Positions 47,027 through 57,100 of a stretch of 64,000 nucleotides of DNA are shown here, one piece after another (position 1 is the first letter of the stretch; each line of letters starts with the position of its first letter). The stretch is from NCBI GenBank assembly GCA_031268335.1, contig JAIRXG010000006.1:1-64000 (forward strand). Reading direction: 5' to 3'. The position numbers were made by a program, and so were the translations under genes. The notes beneath the pieces are model-generated. The model was not told the origin of the DNA. It saw nothing but the letters and a program-made list of their open reading frames with translations, and did not search any database. Origin of the DNA: Campylobacteraceae bacterium (GTDB taxonomy: Bacteria; Campylobacterota; Campylobacteria; Campylobacterales; Campylobacteraceae).

Positions 47027-48793
47027 TTGCAAAAAATCTTTATCCCGATTATATCCATATTTTTGTTATACGTATTTTTCAAAAATGAAAATGTCTTGTT
47101 GCTTTGTGCGGGAATAGCGATTTTTATTTTTGGTATGGTTGTAATGGGAGAGGGTTTTAGAACCTCAAGCGGAGGAACTTTAGAAAAATTTTTACGCAAA
47201 CATACCTCTACAAAAATAAAAAGTATACTATTTGGCGTTGCATCGACAACATTTATGCAATCATCCACATTGATTTCACTTGTAACCATTTCGTTTTTAA
47301 GCGCAGGGTTGATAGATTTGGTTCAAGGCATCGGAATAATTTTTGGTTCTCAAATAGGCACAACTTCGGGAGCATGGCTTGTAGCCGGCTTTGGAGTTAG
47401 CGTAGATATAGAAAAGTATGCGATGCCGATAATAATATTCGGCGTGATATTTTTATTGCAGTCTTCTAAAAAGTCAAAAAGCTTGGGTCAGGTTTTGATA
47501 GGTATTGGACTTTTGTTTTTAGGAGTGGCATATATAAAAGACGGATTTGAAGCGTTGGGAAATGACTTCGATTTGTCGCAATACTCTATAGAGGGCGCAA
47601 AGGGCGTTTTGGTATTTTTTATTGTAGGTATAATAGTAGCTGTTGTAACTCAATCTTCTCTTGCCACGATAGTACTAACCATCGCAGCTTTAAGCGCAGA
47701 ACAAGTGTCGTATCAAAATGCGCTCGGGATTGTCATAGGCGCAAATCTCGGCACGACGCTTACCGCTCTAGTAAGTTCGCTCGGCTCAAATATCGAAGGC
47801 AGAAGGTTGGCGTTCGTGTATCTGTTATTCAACGCTATTTTATGCATTTTGTCTATTGTATTTATAAAACAGCTTGCTGTTTTGGTAAATTACGAAGCGG
47901 CAATTTTTGGAGTTTCTTTTAATAATTATGGGCTTAAATTGGCGATTTTTCACTCTACTATAAATATTATTATGGTTTTGACATTGTATCCGTTTATAGA
48001 CAAAATATCCTCTCTTTCTAAAAAAATCATAAAAAGAAAAATCGGCGGGCAGGATGAGGAAGACGATACATTATATATAAACAGCAGCTCCATTAATCAC
48101 GAAAATGTTATGATAGAAGTTACGCGAAAAGAGATTTGTCATTTATATGCAAACGCTTCAAAAATTATGACTTTGGGCATACATGTAGAGTTGTCTGCGA
48201 TGGATTCTGATTTGAGTTTGGAAGATGTGATTAATTCTTATAATATGCCGCTTGAATTTGACTATGAAGAGCTTTACCAAAAAAGAATTAAAAAAATTTA
48301 CGGCAAAATAATTAATTTCATAGTTGTCGCGCAAAGCAATACAACCGACGAAAAGACTATAAAAGAGTTGGCAAATTTTCAAAAGGCGGCGCTGTGTATA
48401 GTTGAAGCTCTGAAAGATGTCAAACATTTACAAAAAAATATGACAAAGCACATATCAAGCCAAAATATCGATATAAAAAACGGATACAATCAAATCAGAA
48501 CAACTCTTTTTGCGCAATTTAAAATTTTGAATAAAATATTTGAAGAGGATGAAAATGCGTCCGAGCTTCAATCAATAGAGCAACTTGAGATATTGCGTGA
48601 AAAATTTGATGTCAATGCCGCAAGATTTTTGGGAAATTTGCTCAAAACGGATAAAATTTCGCCGCTTTTGGGAGCGTCTCTTATCAATGATAATTCTTAT
48701 ACGTATCAGATATCCGGAAATCTCATAGAAGCTGCAAAAATCATTATTATGAAAAAAGAGAATACCATAATAAATGCAAATAATAAATCATAA
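47027..48793 (+). CDS. Na/Pi-cotransporter family protein (NptA-like) with PhoU-like tail
   Basis: A 588-residue protein. The N-terminal about 330 residues hold two Na/Pi-cotransporter repeats with the QSS hallmark (TFMQSSTLISLVTISFLSAG and VVTQSSLATIVLTIAALSA) and a GANLGTTLTAL segment. The C-terminal about 200 residues are helical and PhoU-like. Such proteins move phosphate or related anions with sodium. It starts at TTG (47027) after GAGG. It follows the 46152 membrane protein by 83 nt and may be independent. Confidence 0.85.
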   Translation: MQKIFIPIISIFLLYVFFKNENVLLLCAGIAIFIFGMVVMGEGFRTSSGGTLEKFLRKHTSTKIKSILFGVASTTFMQSSTLISLVTISFLSAGLIDLVQGIGIIFGSQIGTTSGAWLVAGFGVSVDIEKYAMPIIIFGVIFLLQSSKKSKSLGQVLIGIGLLFLGVAYIKDGFEALGNDFDLSQYSIEGAKGVLVFFIVGIIVAVVTQSSLATIVLTIAALSAEQVSYQNALGIVIGANLGTTLTALVSSLGSNIEGRRLAFVYLLFNAILCILSIVFIKQLAVLVNYEAAIFGVSFNNYGLKLAIFHSTINIIMVLTLYPFIDKISSLSKKIIKRKIGGQDEEDDTLYINSSSINHENVMIEVTRKEICHLYANASKIMTLGIHVELSAMDSDLSLEDVINSYNMPLEFDYEELYQKRIKKIYGKIINFIVVAQSNTTDEKTIKELANFQKAALCIVEALKDVKHLQKNMTKHISSQNIDIKNGYNQIRTTLFAQFKILNKIFEEDENASELQSIEQLEILREKFDVNAARFLGNLLKTDKISPLLGASLINDNSYTYQISGNLIEAAKIIIMKKENTIINANNKS

Positions 48794-48857
48794 TTTTAAC
48801 TCATTGAAAATATCCGAAAGTTTTTTAGTTTTAAAAATAAAATTTTTTTTATATTGA

Positions 48858-48863
48858 TATAAT
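48858..48863 (+). promoter_or_regulatory. -10 box of the AAA operon
   Basis: Extended -10 TTGATATAATTTATGG located 50 nt before the ATG at 48913. Confidence 0.5.
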
Positions 48864-48912
48864 TTATGGTATAAATACATTTCATAAAAAACCATATAAA
48901 GAATAAAAAAAT

Positions 48913-51900
48913 ATGAATCTTAAACCAATAGTAGAGTTTTTATTACCGGAATTACAAATTTTTCGGATAATAAAACAGCACGGATTTATAGCCAAAAACT
49001 CAACAAAAACGGCAAAAAGAGACGGCAGGATATATCAACCCACGAACAATATCGCTGACTTTCAGCCAACATACAATCATACGACGAATAATCCTACTAA
49101 TACAAACCGAAATCAACCTATTGAAAATAGATTTGCAGGGATTGAATATAGATTAAAAAATATTGTCATAGGACAGGATAAATTTATAGATAGTTTATGC
49201 GTCGCTTTTAAACGTCCGTTTATATCAGGATACGATAGTATAAAACCGAAAAATACGATATTTATATTCGGAGATAAAAGCAGCGGCAAAGCTTTAGGGG
49301 TAAGCGCTATCGCCTCGATATTGGCAGAAAAAGCGATATTAAATTATCATAAAGTATCAAAAATAGATTTATCAAGATATTTTAACAATACGCACTATAA
49401 TATTTTTTTATCGGATTTGTACAAAGCGTTGTGTGAAGCGTCGGATGTTATTTTATTTGAGAATTTTGAAAAATGTCATAGCTCTATCGTCGATATACTT
49501 ACAAATCTGGTTCAAAACGGCTTTTACTTAATGGATAGACGTTATGTTGCTCAAAATGATGTTTTGATAGAAGCAACGGGTGCTTTGGTGCAAAACTCTA
49601 TAGACCAAATCAACGCAAAAGGTAAATTTTTCGTCTTTATTCCAGAAAAAAAGTCAAGTTCGATAGCCGACATTTTCGGAAATAAATTTATCTTACATGT
49701 AAGCGACATAATTACTCTAAATAGTTTTGAAAAAGCGGATTTGGAAAAAATCACAAAAATTTTAGTAAAAGAGTTTACTGTAAAATGTATTAATAATTTA
49801 CGTTTACATGTAAGCATATTGGACGATGCCGTTTTAAAAATAGTAAATTCATTTAATGCTAAAACCGGCATAGCAGGCATAATAGAATATATAGACGCTA
49901 ATATTTATAAGCCACTTGCCGAATACAAGATAAAACACAATCCTGCTAACAACTTTGTTAAAGTAGACGTTAGCGACGACGTTTTTTTATGTAATATCGA
50001 CAATAATACGATAAATTTATCGAGCGTTATAGAAAAAAGAGACACTCTTGGATTAAATGAAGTAAAATCAGAATTAGACACTATAGTGGGTCTTTTGGAT
50101 GTAAAAGAGTATATTCTCAGTCTTGAGGATAATTTGCAAATTCAAGCAATGCGTGAAAAATCCGGACTAAAAACAGCTAAAATATCTATGCACATGATAT
50201 TTACAGGAAATCCCGGTACGGGAAAAACAACCATAGCCAGAATAGCGGCAAAATATTTAAAAGCATTGGGCATATTGTCTTCGGGGCAATTAAGAGAAGT
50301 TACGCGTAATGATTTAGTGGGACAATATGTCGGACATACGGCAAAAATCACAAATGACGTCATCAAATCGGCGTTAGGCGGAGTGCTATTTATTGATGAG
50401 GCATATTCGCTAAGCCGCGGCACATCCGACCCTTTTGGTATCGAAGCTATCGACACTTTAGTTAAAGCCATGGAGGATTATCGCGACGATTTAGTCGTTA
50501 TATTGGCTGGATACGAAGATGAGATGGGGGATTTTTTAAAATCTAACTCAGGTCTTAAATCTCGCTTCCCCAATGTCATTAACTTCAAAGATTACTCTTC
50601 GTTGGAGATGTATGAAATATCTTTGATTATAGCAAAGTCCAACGGATATGTGATTGGCGACGATTGCAAAGAGCAGCTTATAAGGTTATATGACAAAAAA
50701 CAGATAAAAGGCAAAAATGACAGCGGCAATGGAAGATTTGTAAGAAATATCATAGAGAGCGCTATATTGCAGCAATCCAAAAGGTTGCTCAAAGATAAAA
50801 ACGCGCCCATGAATATTTTGTCCGCTGAGGATTTTAATTTTGAAGATTACCGAACATTTGATTTGGAAAAGAGTTTATCTGAAATTATGGGGCTTGAAAA
50901 TGTTAAAGATTTTGTTCGAACTCAACATAAGCTGTTGATAGCGCAGAAAAAACGCCAAAATGTTGGTATGACCGTTGATGTTACTCAATCTTTAAATATG
51001 ATATTCACAGGAAATCCTGGCACAGGAAAAACGACTATAGCAAGAGTTGTCGCTAAAATGTTTAAAGAGATGGGTTTTTTAAAATCCGGACATTTGGTTG
51101 AGACGGATAAAGGCGGTCTTGTGTCGGGTTATGTCGGACAAACGGCTAAAAAAACGGAAGATGTGTTCAAGTCGGCATTAGGCGGTGTATTATTTATCGA
51201 TGAAGCATACTCCTTATCTGATGCGGAAGGTTTTAGCAAAGAAGCCGTTAATACTCTTGTGAAGTTAATTGAGGATTTTAGAGGAGAAATTGTTGTTATT
51301 TTAGCGGGCTATAAACAAGAGATGAGGGATTTTTTAAAATCTAATTCAGGTCTTTTGTCGAGGTTTCCTTTGAATATAGAATTTTTGGATTATACTCCCG
51401 AAGAGTTATACAAGATAGCGATTTCTATGATAAAAGCAAAAGGTTTTACCTTGGATGAGAGTTGCGAGAGTATTTTATTTGAACAGATAATATCACTGCA
51501 TAAACAATCAAATGCTCATTCGGGAAACGGACGCATGATACGCAACTATTTAGAGGATATAATACGCGTTCAATCGGCAAGAATTGCCTCAGAAGATGTT
51601 TCTACCGACAAGATGAATCTTATCATAAGTAGCGACATTGTTCAAAAAACGTCGCAAAATGCAACGTATGATTTGGAAAATGAATTTTCAAATATTGTCG
51701 GATTGGACGAGGTTAAAAACTATATACGTTCTTTAAGTGCCAAACTAAGATTGGAAAAAGAGCGTAAAAAAATGGGATTGCCGATAAATAATTTTGGTAC
51801 GCTGCACATGATATTTACAGGAAATCCCGGTACGGGAAAAACTATGATGGCGCGTAGTGTTGCAAATGTGTTGCATAATATGGGAGTGATTAAGACGTCA

Positions 51901-52464
51901 AAACTTATCGAAACGGATAGAAGCGGTTTAGTAGCCGGATATGTCGGTCAAACTGCGATAAAAACTAAAGAGATTATTTGGGAAGCTATGGACGGAGTGT
52001 TGTTTATAGACGAAGCATACTCGCTTGCAGGGGGCGGAGAAAATGATTTTGGCAAAGAGGCTATTGATACGTTGGTAAAAATGATGGACGATAATCGCGA
52101 CCGCTTGGTTGTTATTTTGGCGGGATACAGCGACGATATGGATAGATTCTTGTCAATAAATGCCGGATTAAAATCAAGATTTCCTAATATTATTGAATTT
52201 AAAGATTATAGTGTTGATGAATTATTGCAAATAGCGGCGTCTTTGTATAATTCCAAAAGCTATGTTTTGGACGGCAAAGCGTTTGACAAACTAAAAACAA
52301 TATTCACGGAAGTCAAAAGCAGAGCAAGATTTGGCAACGGCAGATATGTTAGGAATATTTTTGAAAAGTCTATAAACAATCAAGCGTTGAGATTGAGCAC
52401 AGATAACGATTTGACCAAAGAAGAACTTACTACGATTTTAGATGCCGACATAGAGAGGATATAA
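48913..52464 (+). CDS. Large AAA protein: degenerate ClpB-like domain plus three CbbX/SpoVK-type AAA domains
   Basis: An 1183-residue cytoplasmic protein. Residues about 75-360 resemble the ClpB/AAA_2 fold but with damaged motifs: Walker A GDKSSGKA (last residue Ala, not Thr/Ser) and Walker B VILFENFEKCHSS in place of LLDEVEKAH, so probably no ATP hydrolysis. Three CbbX/CfxQ/SpoVK-type domains follow, each with GNPGTGKT (about residues 432, 699, 968), GxVLFIDEAYSL, and a GL.SRFP arginine-finger region, all intact. EccA of type VII secretion and rubisco activase CbbX use the same fold. The substrate is unknown. It is followed by two membrane-protein genes (2-nt gap, then an 11-nt overlap), which suggests a membrane-linked remodelling machine. 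Confidence 0.85.
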   Translation: MNLKPIVEFLLPELQIFRIIKQHGFIAKNSTKTAKRDGRIYQPTNNIADFQPTYNHTTNNPTNTNRNQPIENRFAGIEYRLKNIVIGQDKFIDSLCVAFKRPFISGYDSIKPKNTIFIFGDKSSGKALGVSAIASILAEKAILNYHKVSKIDLSRYFNNTHYNIFLSDLYKALCEASDVILFENFEKCHSSIVDILTNLVQNGFYLMDRRYVAQNDVLIEATGALVQNSIDQINAKGKFFVFIPEKKSSSIADIFGNKFILHVSDIITLNSFEKADLEKITKILVKEFTVKCINNLRLHVSILDDAVLKIVNSFNAKTGIAGIIEYIDANIYKPLAEYKIKHNPANNFVKVDVSDDVFLCNIDNNTINLSSVIEKRDTLGLNEVKSELDTIVGLLDVKEYILSLEDNLQIQAMREKSGLKTAKISMHMIFTGNPGTGKTTIARIAAKYLKALGILSSGQLREVTRNDLVGQYVGHTAKITNDVIKSALGGVLFIDEAYSLSRGTSDPFGIEAIDTLVKAMEDYRDDLVVILAGYEDEMGDFLKSNSGLKSRFPNVINFKDYSSLEMYEISLIIAKSNGYVIGDDCKEQLIRLYDKKQIKGKNDSGNGRFVRNIIESAILQQSKRLLKDKNAPMNILSAEDFNFEDYRTFDLEKSLSEIMGLENVKDFVRTQHKLLIAQKKRQNVGMTVDVTQSLNMIFTGNPGTGKTTIARVVAKMFKEMGFLKSGHLVETDKGGLVSGYVGQTAKKTEDVFKSALGGVLFIDEAYSLSDAEGFSKEAVNTLVKLIEDFRGEIVVILAGYKQEMRDFLKSNSGLLSRFPLNIEFLDYTPEELYKIAISMIKAKGFTLDESCESILFEQIISLHKQSNAHSGNGRMIRNYLEDIIRVQSARIASEDVSTDKMNLIISSDIVQKTSQNATYDLENEFSNIVGLDEVKNYIRSLSAKLRLEKERKKMGLPINNFGTLHMIFTGNPGTGKTMMARSVANVLHNMGVIKTSKLIETDRSGLVAGYVGQTAIKTKEIIWEAMDGVLFIDEAYSLAGGGENDFGKEAIDTLVKMMDDNRDRLVVILAGYSDDMDRFLSINAGLKSRFPNIIEFKDYSVDELLQIAASLYNSKSYVLDGKAFDKLKTIFTEVKSRARFGNGRYVRNIFEKSINNQALRLSTDNDLTKEELTTILDADIERI

Positions 52465-52466
52465 AG

Positions 52467-52904
52467 ATGGCAAAAGTCTTGAGCGTTATTTATTTTATTG
52501 TACTTATGCTTCCGGTGATAATTATGATACCGTTTATAATTTTCGGATTATGTACCGATATAAACAATATCATATCAAACGAAGCTTCAAGAGAAAATAT
52601 CGGCTTCGTATTTATTATGTTAATATGTTTAATTTTTAGTTTGGCAATGATTGTGCCTTCATTTAGGTCAATATTCAAAAAACTGCCATGGCTATACGCT
52701 TACACGTTGATAGCGCTACTTGACATACTGCTAATATCAATAGGAATACTAATCATTAATTACGGATATGAAGTTAAAAACGAACATAGACATTTTTTGT
52801 TTTTAACTTTTATGATATTTTGGATGATTATCGGCAGGCTTAGCATGTGTTTTTACTATAAATTTAAACCGATGAAATACGAAGGAGACGAAGATGATGA
52901 ATGA
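52467..52904 (+). CDS. Four-helix membrane protein, AAA partner
   Basis: A 145-residue protein with four hydrophobic segments (about residues 4-27, 42-64, 72-95, 106-125) and an acidic tail KYEGDEDDE. Its start lies 2 nt after the AAA stop and its end overlaps the next gene by 11 nt, so the three genes are translationally coupled. No family recognised. Confidence 0.75.
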   Translation: MAKVLSVIYFIVLMLPVIIMIPFIIFGLCTDINNIISNEASRENIGFVFIMLICLIFSLAMIVPSFRSIFKKLPWLYAYTLIALLDILLISIGILIINYGYEVKNEHRHFLFLTFMIFWMIIGRLSMCFYYKFKPMKYEGDEDDE

Positions 52905-53532
52905 TAAAAGGATGTTGCATGACAATAAAGATGTTTGCAAACAAGAGAAGTTTGAAAAAAATAGTACGCTTGATAAAAAATTAGGAGCAACCAATAATAA
53001 GCAAGGATGGTTTACTCCCGTTCGATTATCATCGTTTGACAAAAAATTAGGAACAACCGGGATTTTACTTATTGTAGTGGTATATATTATTGCTTTTATG
53101 TTGGAGTCTACTCCCGATATAAATACTTCAAATGAGGCGGCGGACGCTTTAAAATCAGGATTTTCAACATCTCTTTCGCTCGGTACGGTTGTTTTGAAAA
53201 AAGATACGACTATTCAGAGAAAAGATTATGTCATTACACATTCGAGCAATCAAAGAGAGTCTAAAATTTGGGTTTGGGATTATGCGGCTGAAGATGGCGA
53301 TTATGTCCAGATAATTGTAAACGGACACCCTATCGGCGATGCATTTTTCATCAGAAATAAACCCGCGGAATTTACGGTTCCATCTGTCGGTTCGGTGCAA
53401 ATAAAAGGCGTAAGAGACGGTGGAGGCGGTATCACATACGCCGTTAAGTATGAATTAAACGGCGTTACATATTTTAATAATGCGCCGATAAATAATTTTA
53501 ATACATATACGTTATCAAATAATTTTGATTAA
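52894..53532 (+). CDS. Single-pass membrane protein with conserved exported domain, AAA partner
   Basis: A 212-residue protein. Residues 1-52 are charged and cytoplasmic (DKKLGATNN then DKKLGTTG, a short internal repeat). One helix follows (GILLIVVVYIIAFML, about 55-69). An outside domain contains SKIWVWDYAAEDGDYVQIIV, then NGHPIGDAFFIRNKPAEFTV, then GVRDGGGGITYAVKYELNG. Close relatives of this domain exist as conserved unknowns in other bacteria, as far as I remember. The ribosome site AAGGAG is 6 nt before the ATG at 52894. Confidence 0.72.
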   Translation: MMNDKRMLHDNKDVCKQEKFEKNSTLDKKLGATNNKQGWFTPVRLSSFDKKLGTTGILLIVVVYIIAFMLESTPDINTSNEAADALKSGFSTSLSLGTVVLKKDTTIQRKDYVITHSSNQRESKIWVWDYAAEDGDYVQIIVNGHPIGDAFFIRNKPAEFTVPSVGSVQIKGVRDGGGGITYAVKYELNGVTYFNNAPINNFNTYTLSNNFD

Positions 53533-53919
53533 AATCGGGCAAAAATTACCATATATGTATACTAAATTTTAAATATCGGCAATGGAAATTTTTGCACGTT
53601 TATAACCTAAAAAGTTTATTGAAAATATAAAGGCAAAGTCAGCGTTAGACAAATCCGATACGAGATTTTTAAAGCCGCATATTTATGACTTTTATTGTTG
53701 CGGATGATTATACATGTATTATTTCTTTCGTTTTTTATAATCATAAATACCAATCTTAATTCCACTCAATTTTTCTAATAAAAACCGTTGAATTTTTACA
53801 CTTTTCCAAAGTCTAATATATAGTTATATTTAATTTTTAAATTATGTTGAATATTAAGTTGATTTAAATAGACAAATAGACTTTAAAATGGCTACATGTA
53901 AAAGTTTTAAGGAGATATT
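53533..53919. other. Intergenic gap, AAA operon to dsbA
   Basis: About 390 AT-rich nt with no ORF. It holds two TACATGTA copies (53711, 53893), the second 27 nt upstream of the next start codon. No clear terminator was found. Confidence 0.45.
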
Positions 53920-54558
53920 TTGAAAAGAATTATCGTTTTGCTATTTTTATTTTTTATTTTTAGAGCTTTGGCTTTTGATGAAAACGAGGACTATATAAAA
54001 CTTATAAGTCCTTTGTCAAATGCAAATAAAACTCTCATCAAAGTTTTCAATTACGAATGCTCTTTTTGTTACAAGTATGAAAAAGAGCTGACTCCAAGCA
54101 TGGTAAGACAAACTGAAGATATCCTAACATTTAGACCTTTTCATATGAAACGCAAAGGCAAATACGGCAAAGAGGCAAGCGAACTTTTTGCCGTTTTGAT
54201 GGTTAAGGATATGCAAGATGGCATAGATGATTTTATGAGCGATAAGTCGCTTTTTAGAAAAGCGCAGATGGCTTATTATAATGTTTATTACACAAAAAAA
54301 GGGATAAAAGAGGAGAGTGCGAACGATTTTTTATCGATAGGTTTTAAAGTTTCCGGAATATCCGAATATGAGTTTAATAATCTCAAAAGTAGCCCGCAAG
54401 TGCAAGATATTTTAAAAAGTTGGGATTTACAATACGAGGTGGTAAAATTTAAAGATGCGCCCATATATATCGTAAACGGTAAATATCTTATCAAAACGCA
54501 AACTATAAAATCAATGGGAGCATTTGTCGATTTGGTCAGAGAACTTGCAAATAGATAA
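53920..54558 (+). CDS. DsbA-family thiol:disulfide oxidoreductase (CSFC)
   Basis: A 212-residue periplasmic thioredoxin-fold oxidase with a Sec signal (ending FRALAF), active-site CSFC in NYECSFCYKYEKEL, and the cis-Pro loop at DAPIYIVNGKYLI. It starts with TTG (53920) after AAGGAG. It is a paralogue of the DsbA at 59327 (CPFC), sharing [11 protein letters not shown] and the end of the protein. CSFC rather than the usual CPxC changes the redox potential. It is upstream of the regulator pair, on the other strand. Confidence 0.85.
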   Translation: MKRIIVLLFLFFIFRALAFDENEDYIKLISPLSNANKTLIKVFNYECSFCYKYEKELTPSMVRQTEDILTFRPFHMKRKGKYGKEASELFAVLMVKDMQDGIDDFMSDKSLFRKAQMAYYNVYYTKKGIKEESANDFLSIGFKVSGISEYEFNNLKSSPQVQDILKSWDLQYEVVKFKDAPIYIVNGKYLIKTQTIKSMGAFVDLVRELANR

Positions 54559-54572
54559 AAATTTTTTTAAAA

Positions 54573-55259
54573 CTACATTTTTTTTAAAATATATCCGGCA
54601 TTTACGACATTTTCTATATTAATGCCGAGCAGTTTTTTTATGCGCAATATAGATGTGTGAATAGCGCTCTTATTTACGCTTTGATTGTCATAAACGTAGT
54701 CTTCTATCATTTCATACGTTACAAGCATGTTTAGATTGTAGCAAAGCAACCAAAATATTTTGTTGTTAATTTGTGATAAAAATAGCGGCTGATTATTTTT
54801 ATAAATAATTTCTCTGCTAAGGTCTATAGTTACTTCCGAGCTGATATTCGTATGTTTTTGGTCTGTTTTTGGTGCAAGTGCCAACAAAAGCGTCGTTTGG
54901 AGATCTTGAATATCCATTATAGGTTTGCGCAAAAAACTGACTGCGCCGTTTTGAATACTCTTTAAAATATTTTGGTCGGTATTATACGATGTGATTACAA
55001 CAAAAGGTTGGCTCGGTTTTAACTTTAGTATCTCTTGTATCATTTCAAAACCGCTTATATTTGGTAAATGTATATCGGTGATTATGATGTCTACACGATT
55101 TTTTTTAAAAGTCTCAAAACCTTCAAGTCCGTCTTTTGCTTCATAAAAATCGCCGAAATACTCTTTTAATCCTTGTCTTAGCATATCTCTTGTAAGTTTA
55201 TCATCATCCACTATAAGTGCGGAAAAATTACTTAAAAGCCCTAGCGTTGATTTATACAT
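54573..55259 (-). CDS. Two-component response regulator (OmpR/winged helix)
   Basis: A 228-residue protein with an N-terminal receiver (LIVDDDK acid pocket, Asp62 in IIITDIHLP as phosphoacceptor, FLRKP lysine) and a C-terminal winged-helix DNA-binding domain (FWLLCYNLNMLVTYEMIEDYVY, SAIHTSILRIKKLLG). Its start overlaps the sensor kinase stop by 8 nt. It probably controls neighbouring genes such as dsbA, porin or assT, but this is inferred from position only. Confidence 0.9.
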   Translation of the reverse strand: MYKSTLGLLSNFSALIVDDDKLTRDMLRQGLKEYFGDFYEAKDGLEGFETFKKNRVDIIITDIHLPNISGFEMIQEILKLKPSQPFVVITSYNTDQNILKSIQNGAVSFLRKPIMDIQDLQTTLLLALAPKTDQKHTNISSEVTIDLSREIIYKNNQPLFLSQINNKIFWLLCYNLNMLVTYEMIEDYVYDNQSVNKSAIHTSILRIKKLLGINIENVVNAGYILKKM

Positions 55260-57048
55260 GACTAATCCTTTTGATATCTCTTGCTAAAGTAAGTTTAAAA
55301 GTTGTAGGCATCTTGCTGCTTATAAGTGTCAAATCGCCCATCAATCTCTCTTTTGCTAATTTCTTTGAGAAAAAAAGACCGATTCCTGTTCCTTTATGTT
55401 TTTTTGAGCCTTTAAGTCCTGAAAATAGCTTATTTTGTGCGTCTTCGGCAACACCCATTCCAAAATCAGACACAAATATATGTGCGAATTTTTTATCTAT
55501 TTTAAATGTTATCTCTATCTTGCGTCTTTGCAGTTCTCTTATCACTTTGAGCGGCAAAATAGCGTCTTTTGCGTTTTGTATAAGCACCAATAGTATCTGT
55601 TGTACAAAATTTTCTATAGAGTAGATTTTGACTCCTTCTATATTTGAAGCGTCCATATCTATTTTTATGCTGCTGATTGAAAGTTCCGTACGCATTACGC
55701 ACAAGACGTTTTCAACACAGTTTTTAAGTTCAAATTCTGTGACAGTATCGTTGAAACTATAAAAATTTCGGAATATATCTATGGTATTATTTATTAGCAA
55801 TATATCTTTTTGAGAAAGCCTTAAATTTTGTTCAAGTTCTTTTTTATCAAGAGAGTCTTTTGAGCAGAGTTTATTTATAGCGTTATTTATCAATAGCGCA
55901 AGCGCGTTAATCGGTTGGCGGATTTGATGATTTACGGCAGATATTAACTCTCCTATCTCACTCATTTTTGAGCGATATTGCAGTATCTTTTCATACTCTA
56001 CTCTTTTTGCTTCCGAACGCTTATATAAAAACGTATAAGAGCTATTGATGATTATGACAAATATTACAAAACAGCCAAAAATAATTGCGGAGTGTTTGAA
56101 AAATTTTCTCATAGCGTAACTGTTTGCCTCTTCCTCGTCCGCACCTACGCCAATATACCAATTGAAATCTATTAAATTATCAATAGTAACGACGCTATTG
56201 CCAACAACTATATCTTGTGCGCTTGAAACGCTTTTTATAGATTTTTTGGAAAATATCTCTTTCGCGTTTTTGTTTATCAATTCATAATTTCCGACCGCTA
56301 TCAGTATATTGCCCTCTTTGTCGCTTATAAAGTAGTAATAATTTTTCGGAATTTTTAAGGTTTCTATTTTTTGCGGTACCAAATCCACTTTTATAATTCC
56401 GCAAAAGACTCCTTTGAAATTTTTTTTATCATCTTTTATAGGGGTGCATAAATTTATCGTTTTTTCAAACAGCAGTCCGTGCACTTTCATCGTTTCCATA
56501 TTTGTTTTCATGGTGTTTTTGGTATCTTGAAACCATTTCGTGCCAAGATACCAATGTTCTTCTTCAAAGGTTTTGTAGATAATTTTTTCGGTATTGTTTG
56601 AACATGTTTTTATAAATTCGGTGTTTTGACTATTTTTATTACTGAAATTGCATAAATTATTTTGATATCTGATATGTTTTTTGTAATCATCAACTTTTAT
56701 GCCGTTGACATAAAAGTAGTCATCCGCGACCAGTATTTGCAAAGCGTCAAAATACTTGTCGTATTGTGAGTAAGTTTGCGAAATTTTTTTGATTTGCTCT
56801 TCGTTCGCATAATTTTCGTCTATTTGGTATGCTGTGAGTTCAAGTACATCAATACATTCTCTAAGCCATGATTTTGTCAAGTAGCGTATCTCTTGTATGA
56901 TGAGGTTTCTGTTTTGTTTTGATAAATTTTCCAACTCTGAGCTAACATAACTAAAACTCTCAAAAGCCAAAATGACAAACGCAACGATAGAGGCGATAAT
57001 TAAACTATATATTTTATAGTTTTCTATATTTTTTAAGTCTGTTAACAT
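55252..57048 (-). CDS. Sensor histidine kinase with periplasmic sensing domain
   Basis: A 598-residue membrane kinase. The first helix (about 14-33) and a second (about 319-338) flank a large periplasmic domain of about 285 residues with Cache-like features (TYSQYDKYFDALQILVADDY, YYFISDKEGNILIAVG). The cytoplasmic part has an H-box VNHQIRQPINALALL (His near residue 370), N-box LVLIQNAKDAI, G1 DFGMGV and G2 GTGIGLFFSKKL. It is the partner of the response regulator at 54573. The signal is unknown; a sulfur compound is possible by context. Confidence 0.9.
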   Translation of the reverse strand: MLTDLKNIENYKIYSLIIASIVAFVILAFESFSYVSSELENLSKQNRNLIIQEIRYLTKSWLRECIDVLELTAYQIDENYANEEQIKKISQTYSQYDKYFDALQILVADDYFYVNGIKVDDYKKHIRYQNNLCNFSNKNSQNTEFIKTCSNNTEKIIYKTFEEEHWYLGTKWFQDTKNTMKTNMETMKVHGLLFEKTINLCTPIKDDKKNFKGVFCGIIKVDLVPQKIETLKIPKNYYYFISDKEGNILIAVGNYELINKNAKEIFSKKSIKSVSSAQDIVVGNSVVTIDNLIDFNWYIGVGADEEEANSYAMRKFFKHSAIIFGCFVIFVIIINSSYTFLYKRSEAKRVEYEKILQYRSKMSEIGELISAVNHQIRQPINALALLINNAINKLCSKDSLDKKELEQNLRLSQKDILLINNTIDIFRNFYSFNDTVTEFELKNCVENVLCVMRTELSISSIKIDMDASNIEGVKIYSIENFVQQILLVLIQNAKDAILPLKVIRELQRRKIEITFKIDKKFAHIFVSDFGMGVAEDAQNKLFSGLKGSKKHKGTGIGLFFSKKLAKERLMGDLTLISSKMPTTFKLTLARDIKRISHV

Positions 57049-57100
57049 TTAAATAAACCTCAAATCTAATACAAAAAAGTTTAATCTCTTTTTTTGTAAG

